A model generated the notes under the pieces. It ran no database searches, was not told the DNA's origin, and was given only the letters and a program-made list of their open reading frames with translations. Below, piece after piece: positions 23,780 through 35,602 of a stretch of DNA of 64,000 bases; position 1 is the stretch's first letter, and each line of letters opens with the position of its first letter. Position numbers and translations under genes: made by a program. The stretch comes from Pontederia crassipes (lineage: Eukaryota; Streptophyta; Magnoliopsida; Commelinales; Pontederiaceae), in the NCBI GenBank assembly GCA_030549335.1, contig CM060198.1, positions 50,495,353 through 50,559,352 on the forward strand, written 5' to 3'.

Positions 23780-24385
23780 CGTTGTCAGCATTTTGTCGTC
23801 GACGCGCCAACGGGGGCATCGACCCCCTTCGCCAGCTCACCGGCAAGGTCGTAGAGGGGGGTCGACGCCCCCCCTTTGCGATCGTCGGCGCGGCAACAAA
23901 AAGGGAGGGACGTCGGCCCCCTCTGCGACCTCGTCGACGAAGTCGCAGAGGGGGTCGATGCCTTCCTTTCGCACTCATCGACGCGGCAGCGAAAAGGGTG
24001 GGGGCATCTATCCCCCTTCTATGACCTCACCGTGGAGGTCGCAAAGGGGGGACCGACACCTCCTTTCGCACTCGCTAGCATGGCAACAAAAAGGGCAGGG
24101 CGTCAGCCCCCTCTGTGACCTCATCGACGAGGTCAAAGAGGGGGCCGACGCCCCTCACCCTTTCGTGCACGCCAGCATAGCATCGAAAAGGGTGGGGGCA
24201 TTGACCCCCTTCTGCAGGCGAGGTCACGGAGAGAGGCTGACTCCCCCCCCACCTTTGCAATCGTCGGCATTGCAACAAAAAGGGGCCGACACGCCCTTTC
24301 GCATTGACCGACGCAGCAACGAAAAAGGTGGGTGATGTCAGCCCCCTTCTACGACCTCACCGACGAGGTCGAGGGGGCGTTAATG
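23780..24385. repeat. GC-rich minisatellite with a palindromic core (about 95-bp unit)
   Basis: Units carrying GCAACAAAAAGGG or GCAGCGAAAAGGG recur near 23892, 23984, 24080, 24177, 24269 and 24316, spaced about 92-97 bp apart, the last a half unit. Each contains a near-palindrome of the form GCGACCTCGTCGACGAGGTC next to C-runs and G-runs. Open frames through it are artefacts of the repeat. The same style of sequence recurs at 56.04-56.16 kb inside a TIR element. Confidence 0.75.
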
Positions 24386-24609
24386 CCCCTTTTTCGTTAC
24401 TGCACTGGTGAGTGTGAGAGAAGATGTCGAGATCGCCTCGTCGAAGGCCAATCCCTTTGAACTACTCACTCTGGAGGACATCATTCTACGACAGTGGAGA
24501 GTCGGTGAGCGGAGGTTCCATCATCCGAGAGAGATGACCCAAACTATGAACTACAAGCGGAACAAATGGTACAGCACAATGTAATCCCAATTGTTGAACT
24601 CTGATCGGA

Positions 24610-24645
24610 TGGCTATGATGAATTGTATGCACCTAAGTATGTATG
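24610..24645. mobile_element. Terminus of a TIR element, split by the LTR element
   Basis: TGTATGCACCTAAGTATGT at 24625-24643 matches the right end of the TIR element at 54.6-55.4 kb. That element continues TGTGCACCC. The missing bases TGTGCACC occur immediately after the LTR element, at 32443-32450. The LTR element therefore seems to have landed inside this terminal repeat. The left end of this older element is not found. Confidence 0.55.
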
Positions 24646-25739
24646 TGTCATGGGACATTTTCCCATAACACGAAGCGCGAAGCCTCGCAGTACCAGTGTC
24701 GCTCAACTTAAAGCTCTTGACCATTCAGCGCCGAATCATAAAACACATGCAGTCGTCCTACGCTGCGTAATATTATAGAATACCAAGTTATCTGCTCTTA
24801 GAGCATTTTTTAAGGTCATCCTTATGAATGACAAATTTATGTGGCTTTACACGTAGGGTACGTCTTTTACATTTCTCATTTTGTAATAAGATTTTCTTAC
24901 CTTCGATACATTGAGAGGAGTGCCTTCCGAGGCTCAAATGTATGTTATATTTCATCATATTTAATAAAGCAAGCTTTCCTAAATTCTAGTGTCTGGCCTT
25001 GAGCGTGGGGTGGCAATCCACATCGGTGTCTCTTCTCGGCGTCCCGTGGTTCCTCGGCTGGCCCTTCGGACTTTAAGCGTCCAAGCATATGCATTAGTGT
25101 CTCAACGCGCTCATGCCACGGACCAGTGACGAGTAGTCCAACACTCTAGTCATATTCATGATTGAATGCCTATAAGAGCGACTCTCGACATAGTCGTCTC
25201 GATCATAAATCTTTCGCTGCTACTCAAAACAGACTTGGCTAGTTGTCTATCCGCTTAGTCACCATACGAGGTTTAGTGTCCGAGAATGATCACGTGACAA
25301 GTGGTAATAGAACAGTTCATCATGCTTGGATCACCATACGATGATGTCTCACTTGTGTCATCGCGAAGTGTCATGGCGTAGGAAAAAGTGCTTCTACTAA
25401 AAAACTCTACTACGCTTAGGCGCACTAGTACCAGCGTGGATGCCATCGAGGAATATTTGGCAAACTTCCTCACCTCACGCTCAATCATGCTCTGCAACAA
25501 GTTCTTTATACACTTGTGTCGTGTTAAGGAACGTCCGACATGCATCATGATGGTGGATTGATCACTTCATCTTACCGGGACGGTCATGCGTTGCTCGCTC
25601 GAGCAGATCATCACCCCAGCTATACAATCGATAATCTTGAAGTGTCGCGCTACGTCAAGAGTGCCCACATGCTCTGCCATGCTGGTCTTGCGGTACTCAT
25701 ACCAAGAGGTCGCATTACACAACCGTCGTTCAACTCTGA

Positions 25740-26170
25740 GTACCCGTGTCACATTAAGAAATTGTTGGTCATGCACTATCATGACCATGTCGCATCGCAT
25801 GCTCAATTATGCAACGTAAAGCGCACAATCGCTCTACGAGAAAAGTTGGCTCAAGGTTAAACATCAAGGTTCATCGTCCCTTTGGCTAAGGAATATCATC
25901 CTGTCGACTACAGAGTATCATTCACAAGCATCTTGTTTTGCCGACTATCGATCATGCATTACCATGATAACCTAGCGCTGCTCAGTATTTTGTGACGTCA
26001 CATCACATGCCTAGTCATGCAACGTGAAGTGCACAACTGTTCCACGGGAGAAGTTGGCTCAAGGTTAAGCATCAAGGTTCGTGGTCCCTTTCGACTAAGA
26101 AATATCATCCTGTCGCCTATGGAGTATTATTCACAAACGTCTTGTCGTACCGCCAGCCTTGCTTGCCATG
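25740..26170. repeat. Two diverged 208-bp tandem units inside the LTR element
   Basis: A unit containing TATGCAACGTAAAGCGCAC and GTTGGCTCAAGGTTAA at about 25805-25860 recurs 208 bp downstream in diverged form. No coding is recognised. Confidence 0.6.
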
Positions 26171-27334
26171 TCAAGATATCTTTCACTAATGGGACAAAGC
26201 GTTGATTACTTACAAACACTTGGGAATGAGATGCCAGCATTGCCCTCCTTATTAAGTGTCATCCCGCAAGCAGCGTAATGTTACCCATCAAGTGTGGGAT
26301 GAACCTGCTACATGCCAACACAAATCGATGCCTCAACCCCAATGAACAATTTGGCAAATGGTCTGGGCGTCAAACATTTGGCGAACCTTGGCATGCTGTT
26401 GTCAAGTGTTCCGTCGCCAACCGAAGGAAGGAGTGCCCTTTCTTCTCGGTTCACACCTCGAGCAATCGAAGTGACCTCCAAGGATCGAAGTCTAAAATTT
26501 TGAAGGACAATCGAATGGAGATGGAGGTGACGTTGGGAACTCTTGTACAACAATCCGCTTGCCTAAGCAAAGCGTCTTCACGAGCATCCCCATGGATCGG
26601 TGAAGATCTAGAACGACTACTCTTTCATGAGGGTCAGTAGCCCGGTGAACAAGTATGTAAATGATGCATGATCTATGTCAACAAGCACAATGACATTAGT
26701 TCGTCTAGATTGTGAAGGAACGAATATCAAAAGTGCATTCTCTTCATGAATAAGCATGGTATCATCCCGTCCATATCTAAAGGTGTTGCCGAAGCTTTAA
26801 ATGATGTCTCAGGATCGGAAGAATGCATGTCCCAAGAATCTTACAAGATGTGACGAACTCATGATGGCCATGCCATCGCGATAATGTGGAATGTGACAAA
26901 CATGTATCCCATTAAGATATGAGACAAAGGCAGATGATAGTTCATCAATTTATGCAAGCCGTGACAACTTGGGATAGGAGATCAATGTCATTGTTCATCA
27001 TTAGTCAAAAGAGCATCTTGAAGGAGGACGTGAAAGGTATCATCGAACTTCGCCTACAGTGTTCCAAGACCCAACGTTAGTGCTCTTGAGCAAGATAGTT
27101 GAAGCTTTGGACTAGGACAGAGTTGGAACGAGGGGATCGCCTAGCCTTCACTCGCTTGTCGCCACTGTCAAATCACTCGTGTTTGGACAAGGGCAATGGC
27201 GGGATAGAGAAATTCAAGTCGCAAGGGAGAAGTTATCCTATCAATGCAAAGACAGAGGCTATCGGAACAGGATGATTGAGTTGAACCACAACGAACGTGG
27301 GGAGACTCTCGTCGCTCACTATAGCGAATTAAAG

Positions 27335-27955
27335 TGAACAAGGTAGAGAGTGTCATATCAAAGAACTTTGCTCCATGTCAAACAGTCGAGATATCAAATG
27401 ACCTCCAAAGGTGAGGTGATCCTGCACTATGCACTCTACACTCGACGGATGAAGAGTCTACGTTGTATCCATCTGCAACATAGAGACATTAGGTTGAGTC
27501 ACAAGGGAAGGTGGAGAGATTCTTATCGCTTACCATAGCAACTCAAAGCAGATAAGGCATGGAATGTCATATCAAAGAACCTTGTTCTGTCTCAAATCGT
27601 CAAAGATTCAAATGTCCACCAAGAGTGAGATGGTCCTGTGCTCTGCATTTCGACGGATGGATAATTCTACGTTGCAGCTACCTACAACATAGAGGTCTTG
27701 GGTCAAAGTCCACAACGTCCGTGGGAAGACTCTTGTCACTCCCAATAGCGACCAAAGCACCTGAAGCAGATAGATTACCAATGTTGGCATCAAAGGACTT
27801 ATGTTGCTTCAAGTCGTCAAAATTCCAGAATGACCATCAAGGGTGAGATGGTCTCATACCTTGCATTCGACGGAAGAAAGACCATATTCATAGCCATCTG
27901 CAATATATGTGCATTGAGTCAAGTCATACAGGTCAAGTGATGAGACTCTTCAAAG
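27335..27955. repeat. Three diverged tandem units of about 215 bp inside the LTR element
   Basis: The unit with TGTCATATCAAAGAAC near 27351 recurs near 27566 and, more weakly, near 27783. Each copy also has a block of the type GGTGAGATGGTCCTG and a block of the type CATCTGCAACATAGAG. Spacing is close to the 208-bp unit further left, so the whole interior may derive from one repeat. Confidence 0.6.
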
Positions 27956-28348
27956 TGTTCTGTCAGGACCCTAAAGCAACTCTTTCTTCGAGCTATTCCT
28001 GAATGCATACAAGAATTGTTTCACTCTAAGAAACTAAATCAAACAAGTTGACACTATGTAACTCGAGAAGTCGAATCCAACAAAGACTCGATGGACAGAT
28101 AGTTGCTTAATAAAGTCTGATTGCATAAGGCGGACTCCACTGGCGCTGCACAAGTGATGACTCTGGATTAGATGTGGAATCAGTAAGCGAAGCCGACCTA
28201 AGGGAGGAGTCCTCAGTGAGTCCCAAGGAGTTATATCTGAACTAAATCATGTATGTGATTATATAATCCAGTGTCTATACATAAATCTTATTGTATTTAC
28301 ACATGACTTGCACTACTCTTTTTTTTTAATATCGTATTGTGTCTATGC

Positions 28349-29326
28349 TAGGGCAGAGCAAATTCGGGATCGGGTCCGGGTCTAGGCAGACCCGATCCTG
28401 GCCTGACTTTTGTCGGGTCAAAAATTTTTCGACCCGGTACCGAACCTGGACTCGGCCGGGTCAGACCCGGTAGACCGGGAATCGGATCGGGTTTACGTCC
28501 GGGAATCCGAAATCACAAAAGTGCTGGCAGGTGTCGGATCGCCGCCAATGGCCAGATTCGACGCCTGGCGGCCGATCCGATCGTTGGCGGCCAGATCAGC
28601 CGACAGCTGCCAGATCCGGCGCCTGGCGGCCGGATCTGGCCGTCAGCGGTCGATGAGCGGTCGGATTGGCCACTGACACGGTCAGATCCGGTTGCCTAGC
28701 GGATCCAGCGGTCGGATCCGGCCGCCAGTGGCCGATCCGACCGCTCGTTCGGCTGTTGGCGTGGTCGCCAGGCGACCGAATCTGGCCGCAGGCGGCCGAT
28801 CCGCCGCTAGGCGACCAGATCTGGCCTCCAGGGGCCAGATCTAGCCGCGCCAGTGGCCGATCCGCCCCAGACGATTGGATCTGGCCGTCATGCGACCGGA
28901 TCTGGTTGCCAAGCGACCGGATCTGACCGCCAAGAGGCCGGATTTGTCCGCACCAGTGGCCGATCCGGCTGCCCAGGCGGTCGGAGTAAAGAGAGAGAGT
29001 CAGGAAAGGGGAGGGGACGGTCGGAGTCGAGGGTCGCCGCCGTAGGAGAGAGGAGAAGGAGGGCGACACAACGTGAGAAGAGAGATGGGAGAGAGAAAGA
29101 TAAGTGTGAAATGAGGGAAAAGGGTGGGAGTGGGGTTTATATAGTAAAAAATAAATCGGATCGGGTCCGGGTCGGGTAACTGAATTGCAGATCCGGTCCT
29201 GACCCGAAACCCGACGGATTTTTCATCCGTTAGACCCGGTCCCGATCCGAATCTTATCCGGACCGAGTTTTTTACTCGATTTTTCGGGTCGGTGCGGTTC
29301 GGGTCGACCGGCCGTGCTCAACCCTA
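28349..29326. mobile_element. Non-autonomous hAT element 2, nested in the LTR element
   Basis: The element starts TAGGGCAGAGCA and ends with the inverse TAGGGTTGAGCA. It is flanked by perfect 8-bp duplications GTCTATGC (28341-28348 and 29327-29334). The 978-bp interior is GC-rich, with near-terminal runs of the GGGTCCGGGTC type and a core of short repeats around GATCCGGCCGCC and GGCGACC. No transposase is present. Because the duplication is perfect while the host LTRs are well diverged, this insertion is younger than the LTR element. Confidence 0.85.
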
Positions 29327-31306
29327 GTCTATGCAGGTGAGCATAAGTCGATGTTATATTCTTCAAGATGTATCCAAGATGATTTGCTAGAAAATACCAT
29401 CGTGGTATCTTGTTGATGTGACGAGTTCCATAGGAGTTTAGGATTCTTTTTTTTTATTTGGTTTGTAATTTTATATCTTCAGTTCAAAGCAAGTGAGCAA
29501 ACTTTATAAAAGGTTGTTAAGAGATATTTACAGATTTTTTTTCTCGGAGTTTTCAGTATGCTGTGCAAAATGGGGAAAGATGTGACGTTAATTATTTTCC
29601 CAGTTAATGCTTTAGAGGGACATCAAATAACGATAGCTTTTATAGAAAACAAATGACCATGATCACTATCAACGATTCCAAGCAACCTGGAAAAATCAAA
29701 TAAGATTGTTCCCTTCGCGATATGAATCCAAAGGCACCAAGGTTTAATTGTCTGCGCACATGCTTGTTTCGGAAGCATTCCTCAGCAGCAGCCTCATGCA
29801 AGACGTACGATCACATCATTTATGCAAACTCTAGGTTTTTACTGATACATATGCGGAGTGATTATATATAGTATACTAAAAGATGTGCTGAGATCATTCA
29901 AAGTTTTGGATCATGAAGTCCCAACCGTGTTTTGCACACCCTCCTCAAAATGGGCATCAACATGACCAGAAGCGTGCGATGTCTTCCTAATGCGAAGGTG
30001 TGCAGAGTTCACGTGCCATGCAGATGCGTCATAAGCTTGAAAATGTCAAAACCTTATTATTAGCATTATTTGCACTCCCAATGATGCTGCCTCTTTTCTC
30101 CTCTCGTCGCAATGCTGAACCATGTCCTATGTCAAGTGTTTGTGTGTGTGAGAGAGTGTGAGTCCTCTCCCCTTTCCATCTGGATCCTTCACAAAAAGAT
30201 CCCTCGAATATTAGATCATATGAACACGAATATCAGATATGAATATAATGGGTCAATAATGAAATGAACGACAGTTTCAGAATCGTATTCTATTTTATAA
30301 CTTTTTTCTAGCCTTGATTCCATAATGAAATTGTCTGTTAATCTTGTGTCAAGATGAGAGTGTCGGGATTGCTGCTAGGATATGACGGAATTGGATAGCT
30401 TGCGCTAAGATCAAAATCTCAATGCTGGATGTGAGGGAATTGGATCCATTCATTGTTTTAGGGGTTATAAGGTCACGAACTGATGCAGTTTGATGGAATT
30501 GTAAGTCAGTGATAAGGTGTTGCATATGAGAGGTATTTCGTCAGTGAACCAAGGGAGTCCAGATAGAACTTTACATTTACTCTTTGTCTAGTATGCTACC
30601 ACATACTATGGGAGGGAGATGATCAGGTTCCTGGAGTTGCAAATGGCACACCATAGCCATGAGTCACCTTGCATTGCATGTAAAGGTCGCTTCAAAAGGG
30701 GAGTGGTATTTGGCTCCCATATGTAGTCTAGGTGGGCGTGATTGGATATATGCTCCTTAATTGGTCTCTTTTAAGTTGTCTCACGTCGCTCCAGCTAACA
30801 AGGTGTAGTCTTCGTTGGTCACAAGTGTGAGTACATGTATGATTTGGCTGATCAATTTGGAAGGTTCATGCCTTCATGGTGTGCATGCGTGATATATGAA
30901 GGAATCAATTGTATAATGAAGTTGCCGAGCGGTAATATGTTTTGCTGATCAATTTTGAAGGTAGGGAACTCCGAGATATTTTCCAATGGAAGTAGGGTGT
31001 TTATAAGAGCCGATGGAAAGAATTCATTCCTTCCTCATCGGCGATACAAATTTAGTGAAGAATATGGAATATTTTGTGAGATCGATCCTTTGTCCCGCAG
31101 CACGTCAAATTGGTTAGAATTTTTAAAATGGACTTCATTTTTTTGGATGGAAGCTTGTGTGAATAGAAGAGTATTGTTTGTGAACATTGAATGGGATAGA
31201 AAAGTCCTCCTTCCCTTATCACCCTTATGGTCTTCCAAATATTTGTTTCAGGATTAGGTCATTTACTCGACACATAAGGTGTGAAAGTTGGGGGATAAAC
31301 ATAAGC

Positions 31307-31575
31307 CACTACAACAAAAATTCAATTTTTCGACGACTCAATACATCGGGAAATCAACAATATCTGACGAAAAACTACATTTTTGACGAAATTTTCAATG
31401 GAAAAGCACCATCCAAAAAATGCTATTGGGAAAGTATTTTCCACGGGCAATAAAAATCCGTCGCAAGTTCCGACGGTTTGAAACCGTCACCAAAGCGATT
31501 TTAGTTGCTATCAAAATTTCCAACGGAATAGTTGTTGTCAGAAGTTTTGACGAGAATCATCTATTGGAACTAAAG
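31307..31575. mobile_element. CACTA (EnSpm) terminus fragment inside the LTR element
   Basis: CACTACAACAAAAATTC at 31307 matches the terminal inverted repeat of plant CACTA transposons. The following 250 bases carry subterminal-type motifs (GACGAAAA, CCGTCGC, CCGACGG, AACCGTCAC). The opposite terminus is not found nearby, so this is a truncated remnant. The right boundary is approximate. Confidence 0.55.
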
Positions 31576-32442
31576 ATGGAATTTCGGAAGGGCAGACCCA
31601 GCACGTCGTCAGCCTGACTTGACACGAACACGGCCCACACACGAGCCGTGCCGTGCCATTTCGTACCGAGTCGACTATTCGCAATGTTGGCATGACACTG
31701 TGACGTTGCATGATGCTGGTGAAGTAGAAGTCAATGTAAAGAAGACAGAATCCAACTAGATATGCGAAGGACAATGACGTTGGGGACGTCGCCAAATTTG
31801 ATGGGGGATAATGTCACGAGACATTTTTTGTGACATGACGCACAAAGCGTCATGGCACCAATGCCGCTTAACTTAAAGTTCTCGGTCGCTCAACGCCAAA
31901 TCGTGGAAGTCGTCCCGCACTACGTAATATTACGGAGTATTAAGTTATTTGTCTTTAGGATATTTATCTTGTAAGATCATCCTTATGAATTGTTAAGTTA
32001 TATGGCCATACTCATAGGGTACGTCCTTTACATTTCACATTTTGTAATAACTTCTATACCTACGATGCATTAGGAGGAGCTCACTAGTACATTTCCGAGG
32101 CTCAGATGTATGTTATGTTTCATCATATTTAATATAAGCAAAAATTTTTTTTTAATTCTAGTGTCTGACCTTGAACGTGGGGTGACAACCTACACCGGTG
32201 TCCCTTATTCGCGTCTCGTGGTTCTTCGGTTGTCCCACTTTAAATGTTCAAGCCCCATTGAAGCACTAATGCTATAGATTCATGATGAGTAGTCCAACAT
32301 TCTAATCATGTTTGTGATCGAATGTCTATAAAAGCAACTCTCGACATAGTCGTCTTGACTATAAATCTTCCTTTGTTACTCAAAACAAGCTTGGCTAGAT
32401 GTTCATCCACCTAGTTGCCGCACGAGATCTCGGACCCTGACA

Positions 32443-33530
32443 TGTGCACCTTAATATTTTTTTCTCTGTATATATTTATAATTAATGTTTTGAAGAAAAA
32501 ATTTTGTAAATGGTAAAAGAATGAATGAATACTAACCGTACAAAAAAAATTCGAGAACGAGATATTAGCCTTCGAAGTTAGAGGATTGTATGTGCAAATT
32601 ATTCGATATTCACCTTCACATGCTTTAATCAAAATTATTTATAACTTTTCGGTAAGTAAAATTATTTATAACTTTAAGATTTAATGTACTTTCAAAATAT
32701 CATTTATTTTTAACGCATGATGAACATTTATTAGCTTTTAATTCGTTCATAGATGACTCAAATCGCGATAAATTAATATGCTTCGGAGGTATATTAATTT
32801 CTAATTTTAAATGACTCAATTTAATACATCATATCTGATTATTGATAAAAAAACAATTGAAATGTGCACTGTATGCTTTAGAAATACATTAAATCTTGAA
32901 CTTAAATGACTCAATTTAAATTAAGATTTAATAAAGAAATAGGTGGAATATTGTTAGCAAGATTTTTAAAATCGAGACGTACATAAATCGGAGGAATCAT
33001 AATATTGATCTTCGTAAGTTCAATTTGAGGATTCCTAATATTAATAAAAAATATATTTTAAAAATAATAAATATTTTTTTAAAAAATGTGTCATATTTAA
33101 ATTACAACATTACAACTCATAAATCATATAAGATTAGATTGAGATTGGTAAGAGACATTAAGATAAAATGGTAAGATTTTAAAATATAGATTGAGGTTGT
33201 GACACCTTTATTGTTAGGCAACGTTTCCACCAATTTATGTCAAAACAACCGTTGCGTTTTCACTTATTTTATAATTATGATTGAAATTCGTAAAAATTGT
33301 AACAGAAAAAGTATAAAATCATAAATATTTTTTTAATTTACTGGTGTGCTTACACAAAAGAGAATGTTAATATTAATTAGGTTTTCTAAAATAAAAAAGG
33401 AGTAAATAGATACTGGACCCCTCAAATAAATTGAACTGTATCTTATCAAATTAAATTTATAAATCATTTAGCCACTTAAACATTAATCATATATTTATAT
33501 GTACTTTTGGTCCCTCCCACACATATTTAC
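32443..33530. other. AT-rich spacer
   Basis: No gene is seen. Near 32623-32668, AAAATTATTTATAAC occurs twice around a 12-nt insert reading ACTTACCGAAAA on the minus strand, a further possible micro-insertion. The rest is AT-rich and featureless. Confidence 0.4.
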
Positions 33531-34047
33531 TAAGGGAGAGCAAATCCGGGTTGGATCCGGGTTTGGCTTGATTTGGTCTCGACTCAATATTTGTTGGGTC
33601 CAAAAAATATCGAACTCGATCCCGACTACTATCGAGTTCGAGTCGGTTCGAAAAAAATTAAGAATGAAACTAAAAATTGGACCGTGTTAAAAAGTATTTA
33701 AAAAGATAAAAAGAAATATATAAAACTTATGATAATTAGCAAATTTAAATCATAATTTATTCAAATAAATATCAACTTATCAAAATATTATGTCAATATA
33801 TCATATAATAAGATAATAATTTTTTTTAACATTTCAAAGTGATCAAGTAAAGATCAAATTATTAAATAATTAGAACTATATCAATATTATTAATAGATTT
33901 TTATTATTATAACCGGGTCAAATTTTTATATGTTGGATCTGCCGGAACCTGTCGAATTTTTTGATTCTTTGACCCGGACTCGGCCCGACTTAATTATAAC
34001 CGAGCCACAAACATTTTCTAGAAATTCGGGTCGGTGCGGTTCGGATT
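33531..34047. mobile_element. Truncated relative of hAT element 2
   Basis: The left end reads AAGGGAGAGCAAATCCGGG, close to the left end of hAT element 2 (TAGGGCAGAGCAAATTCGGG). The right part contains TCGGGTCGGTGCGGTTCGG, nearly identical to the region just inside that element's right end, but the terminal bases are missing. The middle is AT-rich and degenerate. No target duplication is visible. Confidence 0.6.
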
Positions 34048-34528
34048 TTGATGAATTATGATGTTTAAATTCATGATCAATCAAGGGCGTCTACCATAAT
34101 TGAGAGAATTATGTTAATTCGTATAATTAAATGGCCACCATTAAGAACAGGTATCATTTGATGCCATCAGGAATCATTGTCTTGAAATTAAGACAATATT
34201 GAAGCATGAAAAAAATTCTAAAAAACCTAAACAAGAGAGATATAAAATATATTGAAGAACTAAAAAGGAGAAACAAATGTTTCCAATCCTCCATTTATCT
34301 TTTGGCCTTCTTCCTCCATGATGTCCCCCCTCTATGTTCAGAAAAAATATTGCCAAGATCCAATTTAAGTACTATGTCGCAATCCAACTCTGGTCTTTTG
34401 TCGGATGTCGGATATAATATTCTCCTTTGAATTCTTAAATATTTTTTTCCCATCTCCATGCATTTTTTTTTGTTTTATCTTCAAAATAAAGCCCTCCTCT
34501 TTGCACATGTCCTCCTTCGAACATGTTG

Positions 34529-35602
34529 CTATTCTTCTAAAGATGGCGAGGAAGATTTGTAGAGATCATAAGGTGCCCAGAGGTAGTCCACAGCACAGGG
34601 CTTCCTTATATCCAACCTCAGCCATGGCTTCCCTTTGCCACTCCAATGGAGGAAGCTGATGGGACCAGGATGCAGGTTCCTGCACTTCCCCTCGAGGTTG
34701 TCCCCTCCCAGACCATGTTGGTTCCACCGGTGATCCACCGCCTTGATGTTTCCGGCCAAGACCAGCAGGAAAGGCGGCAGAGAGCCCAAGTGGTAGATCC
34801 TCTTCTTCTTCTGCACGGACATCCAGTCCTCCACCATCTTCGTGTACCCTCCCTGTCTCCACTTCTCCACGTCCATCACCATCACCCCGGTGTTGAAGTA
34901 GCACGGCCGGCGGCCGCGGAACGTTCCCGAGAGCCTCGCGTCGCGCCAGAAGGCGTCCGTGAAGTACTTGGTGAAGTTGGCGTGGCAGTACTCCGGCGCG
35001 GCGACGACGCGGCCCCCGAGGTCGACGTTCCATAGGTGGCGGACGTCGTCGACCACGATCACGTCGGAGTCGAGGTAGATGATGCGGGCGACGTCGCGCG
35101 GGAAGATGTCGCCGAGGTAGATCCGGGCGTAGTTGAGCGGCTGGTCGAGCGCGTGCCGGATGGAGCGGGAGATGCGGCCGCGCACCCGGTTGGCGTCAAA
35201 GTGGTAGACCCGGAAGTCGAGGTAGGGGAAGGTGGCGCGGATGCTGGCGAGGATGTCGGGCTCCGGCCGCGCGGCGATGAAGTGGAACGTGACGCTCTCC
35301 GGGCAGGACGTGTGCTGTAGGACGGAGAGGACGGCCGCCATTGTGCCGCGGAGGTAGTTGGCGTCCAGCGTCATGGCGACGTCCACGCGCCCCGCGGCGG
35401 ACGCCGGCGGGCACTCGAGGCCGTTGCGGAACGCCGGGGCCTCGCGGAAGGTGGGCATGGCGGGGCCGGCGGGCGAGCGGCGGATGACGTCCACGCGGAT
35501 GCCGGCGGCCGGCAGGGCGAAGAAATGGTGGAGGAGGACGGCGAGGGGGAGGAGGGAGGGGGCGCCATGTCGGCCGGGTAGGAAGGGCGCGGTGGGTGCC
35601 AT
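34529..35602 (-). CDS. Galacturonosyltransferase-like (GATL) GT8 glycosyltransferase
   Basis: An intronless 357-residue protein, the normal length for GATL proteins. This family contains putative Golgi glycosyltransferases linked to pectin and xylan synthesis. The N-terminus (about residues 14-34) is hydrophobic and may be a signal peptide or anchor. The GT8 core shows [14 protein letters not shown] (74-87), the donor-binding LDSD (177-180) followed by [18 protein letters not shown] (234-244), HGLGGDN (296-302) and HWSGKGKPW (319-327). All key motifs are present, so the gene looks functional. It is strongly GC-rich. The start is the first Met of the open frame, and the next Met codons are too far downstream to include the leader. 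The exact GATL subgroup is not resolved. Confidence 0.93.
   Translation of the reverse strand: MAPTAPFLPGRHGAPSLLPLAVLLHHFFALPAAGIRVDVIRRSPAGPAMPTFREAPAFRNGLECPPASAAGRVDVAMTLDANYLRGTMAAVLSVLQHTSCPESVTFHFIAARPEPDILASIRATFPYLDFRVYHFDANRVRGRISRSIRHALDQPLNYARIYLGDIFPRDVARIIYLDSDVIVVDDVRHLWNVDLGGRVVAAPEYCHANFTKYFTDAFWRDARLSGTFRGRRPCYFNTGVMVMDVEKWRQGGYTKMVEDWMSVQKKKRIYHLGSLPPFLLVLAGNIKAVDHRWNQHGLGGDNLEGKCRNLHPGPISFLHWSGKGKPWLRLDIRKPCAVDYLWAPYDLYKSSSPSLEE

Larger units (their letters stand above)
24646..32442 (+). mobile_element. Non-autonomous LTR retrotransposon (fossil) with nested insertions
   Basis: Two related long terminal repeats, about 24646-25299 and 31812-32442, both start TGTCAYGRGACA and end TGACA. 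Next to the left LTR is TGGTAATAGAAC, close to the initiator-Met primer-binding consensus. Next to the right LTR is a purine tract (GATGGGGGATAA). A TATA-like TATAAAAG lies in the right LTR near 32328, consistent with plus orientation. The interior shows no recognisable gag or pol and includes diverged tandem units of about 210 bp, so it resembles a LARD-type element. I cannot assign it to Copia or Gypsy. A hAT element and a CACTA terminus are inserted inside. By eye, LTRs differ at about 15-20% in one 130-base stretch, suggesting several million years of age. It is clearly broken. Confidence 0.75.

Noticed and set aside
23718-24335. A 205-residue open frame with repeated SPLCDLIDEVKEGAD-like motifs
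   Set aside because: The repetition follows the 95-bp minisatellite unit, several frames are open at once, and no protein family is recognised.
26278-26640. A 120-residue frame inside the LTR element as a possible gag remnant
   Set aside because: No gag, zinc-knuckle or protease motif is recognisable. I leave it as non-coding fossil sequence.
31610-31690. Segment with GAGCCGTGCCGTGCC as another hAT terminus
   Set aside because: It resembles GC-rich hAT interiors but has no TAGGG end or 8-bp duplication.
35036-35320. Plus-strand open frame rich in Val, Glu and Asp opposite the GATL gene
   Set aside because: It is an antisense shadow of the GC-rich GATL coding sequence.
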